From Streptomyces ficellus (GTDB lineage Bacteria; Actinomycetota; Actinomycetes; Streptomycetales; Streptomycetaceae), in the NCBI RefSeq assembly GCF_030406405.1, contig NZ_JAUEPL010000057.1, positions 1 through 38,716 on the forward strand: a stretch of 38,716 nucleotides of DNA, in the 5' to 3' direction. The position numbers and the translations under genes are program-made. Numbering within the stretch: the first letter of the stretch is position 1; each line of letters opens with the position of its first letter. Positions 38,591 to 38,716 of this stretch are shown piece by piece. The notes under the pieces were generated by a model that was not told the DNA's origin, did not search any database, and worked only from the letters and a program-made list of their open reading frames with translations.

Positions 38591-38716
38591 ACGGCCGTCG
38601 CGTTCGCGCGCCGCATGGACACCGGCCAGGTCGACATCAACGGCGGCCGGTTCAATCCGCTCGCACCCTTCGGCGGCTACAAGCAGTCGGGCGTCGGGCG
38701 CGAGCTCGGCACGCAC
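38591..38716 (+). pseudogene. C-terminal remnant of an aldehyde dehydrogenase
   Basis: From about 38591 the plus strand encodes T-A-V-A-F-A-R-R-M-D-T-G-Q-V-D-I-N-G-G, then P-L-A-P-F-G-G-Y-K-Q-S-G-V-G-R-E-L-G. This is the very conserved last portion of NAD-dependent aldehyde dehydrogenases. The roughly 400 residues that should precede it, including the catalytic Cys and Glu, are absent: only 93 bases separate it from the TetR stop and they do not read as dehydrogenase in any frame I checked. The fragment runs off the right edge. It is best explained as a gene truncated by a deletion. Confidence 0.75.

Overview
The window looks like chromosomal core DNA from a Streptomyces or a close relative. 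It has very high GC content, GTG and TTG starts, a mycothiol enzyme (Mca), an AccE/PccE-type epsilon subunit, an MmyB-type regulator and a short LAXTG surface protein. From memory, the gene order from the mca end to the accA2 end matches the conserved mca-greA-ilvA-metB-msrA ... hutH-cdg-cya-birA-pccB-pccE-maf-accA2 stretch of S. coelicolor, read in inverted orientation. No rRNA, tRNA, CRISPR array, insertion sequence or prophage was seen.

Layout. 1-2613: two overlapping minus-strand glycosyltransferase genes, the first cut by the left edge. 2805-8668: a DUF255 thioredoxin-fold protein divergent from a large NB-ARC/TPR NTPase, whose C-terminal repeat tail continues past the stop codon. 8669-11059: a small membrane protein, mca, a DUF4307 membrane protein and greA, closed by a strong bidirectional terminator. 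11066-12999: a DrrA/DrrB-type ABC exporter with an operator-rich promoter. 13060-16296: ilvA, a divergent MarR regulator and metB. 16357-20476: an M48-family membrane metalloprotease between two paralogous membrane-anchored proteins, the least explained group here. 20548-23671: msrA, a small membrane protein, a zinc alcohol dehydrogenase and its divergent MmyB-type regulator. 23777-28865: a lipoprotein L,D-transpeptidase, an acidic hypothetical protein, a LAXTG cell-wall protein, hutH and a GAF-GGDEF diguanylate cyclase. 29305-37791: enoyl-CoA hydratase, class III adenylate cyclase, birA, pccB, pccE, a 42-residue membrane peptide, maf, a membrane protein and accA2. 37904-38716: a TetR regulator and the C-terminal fragment of an aldehyde dehydrogenase at the right edge.

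How the genes fit together. accA2 (biotin carboxylase plus biotin carrier), pccB (carboxyltransferase) and pccE (epsilon) supply the three parts of an acyl/propionyl-CoA carboxylase, and birA biotinylates the carrier. With the enoyl-CoA hydratase, this end of the window concerns acyl-CoA metabolism. Two second-messenger enzymes (cAMP and c-di-GMP) lie next to it. Sulfur and redox genes (mca, metB, msrA) occupy the left-centre. Cell-envelope genes (glycosyltransferases, L,D-transpeptidase, LAXTG protein, M48 protease) are spread through the window.

Four minus-strand genes (hutH, birA, metB, the GGDEF gene) have a -10-like hexamer 6-8 bases before the ATG and no well-placed Shine-Dalgarno sequence, so they are probably leaderless.
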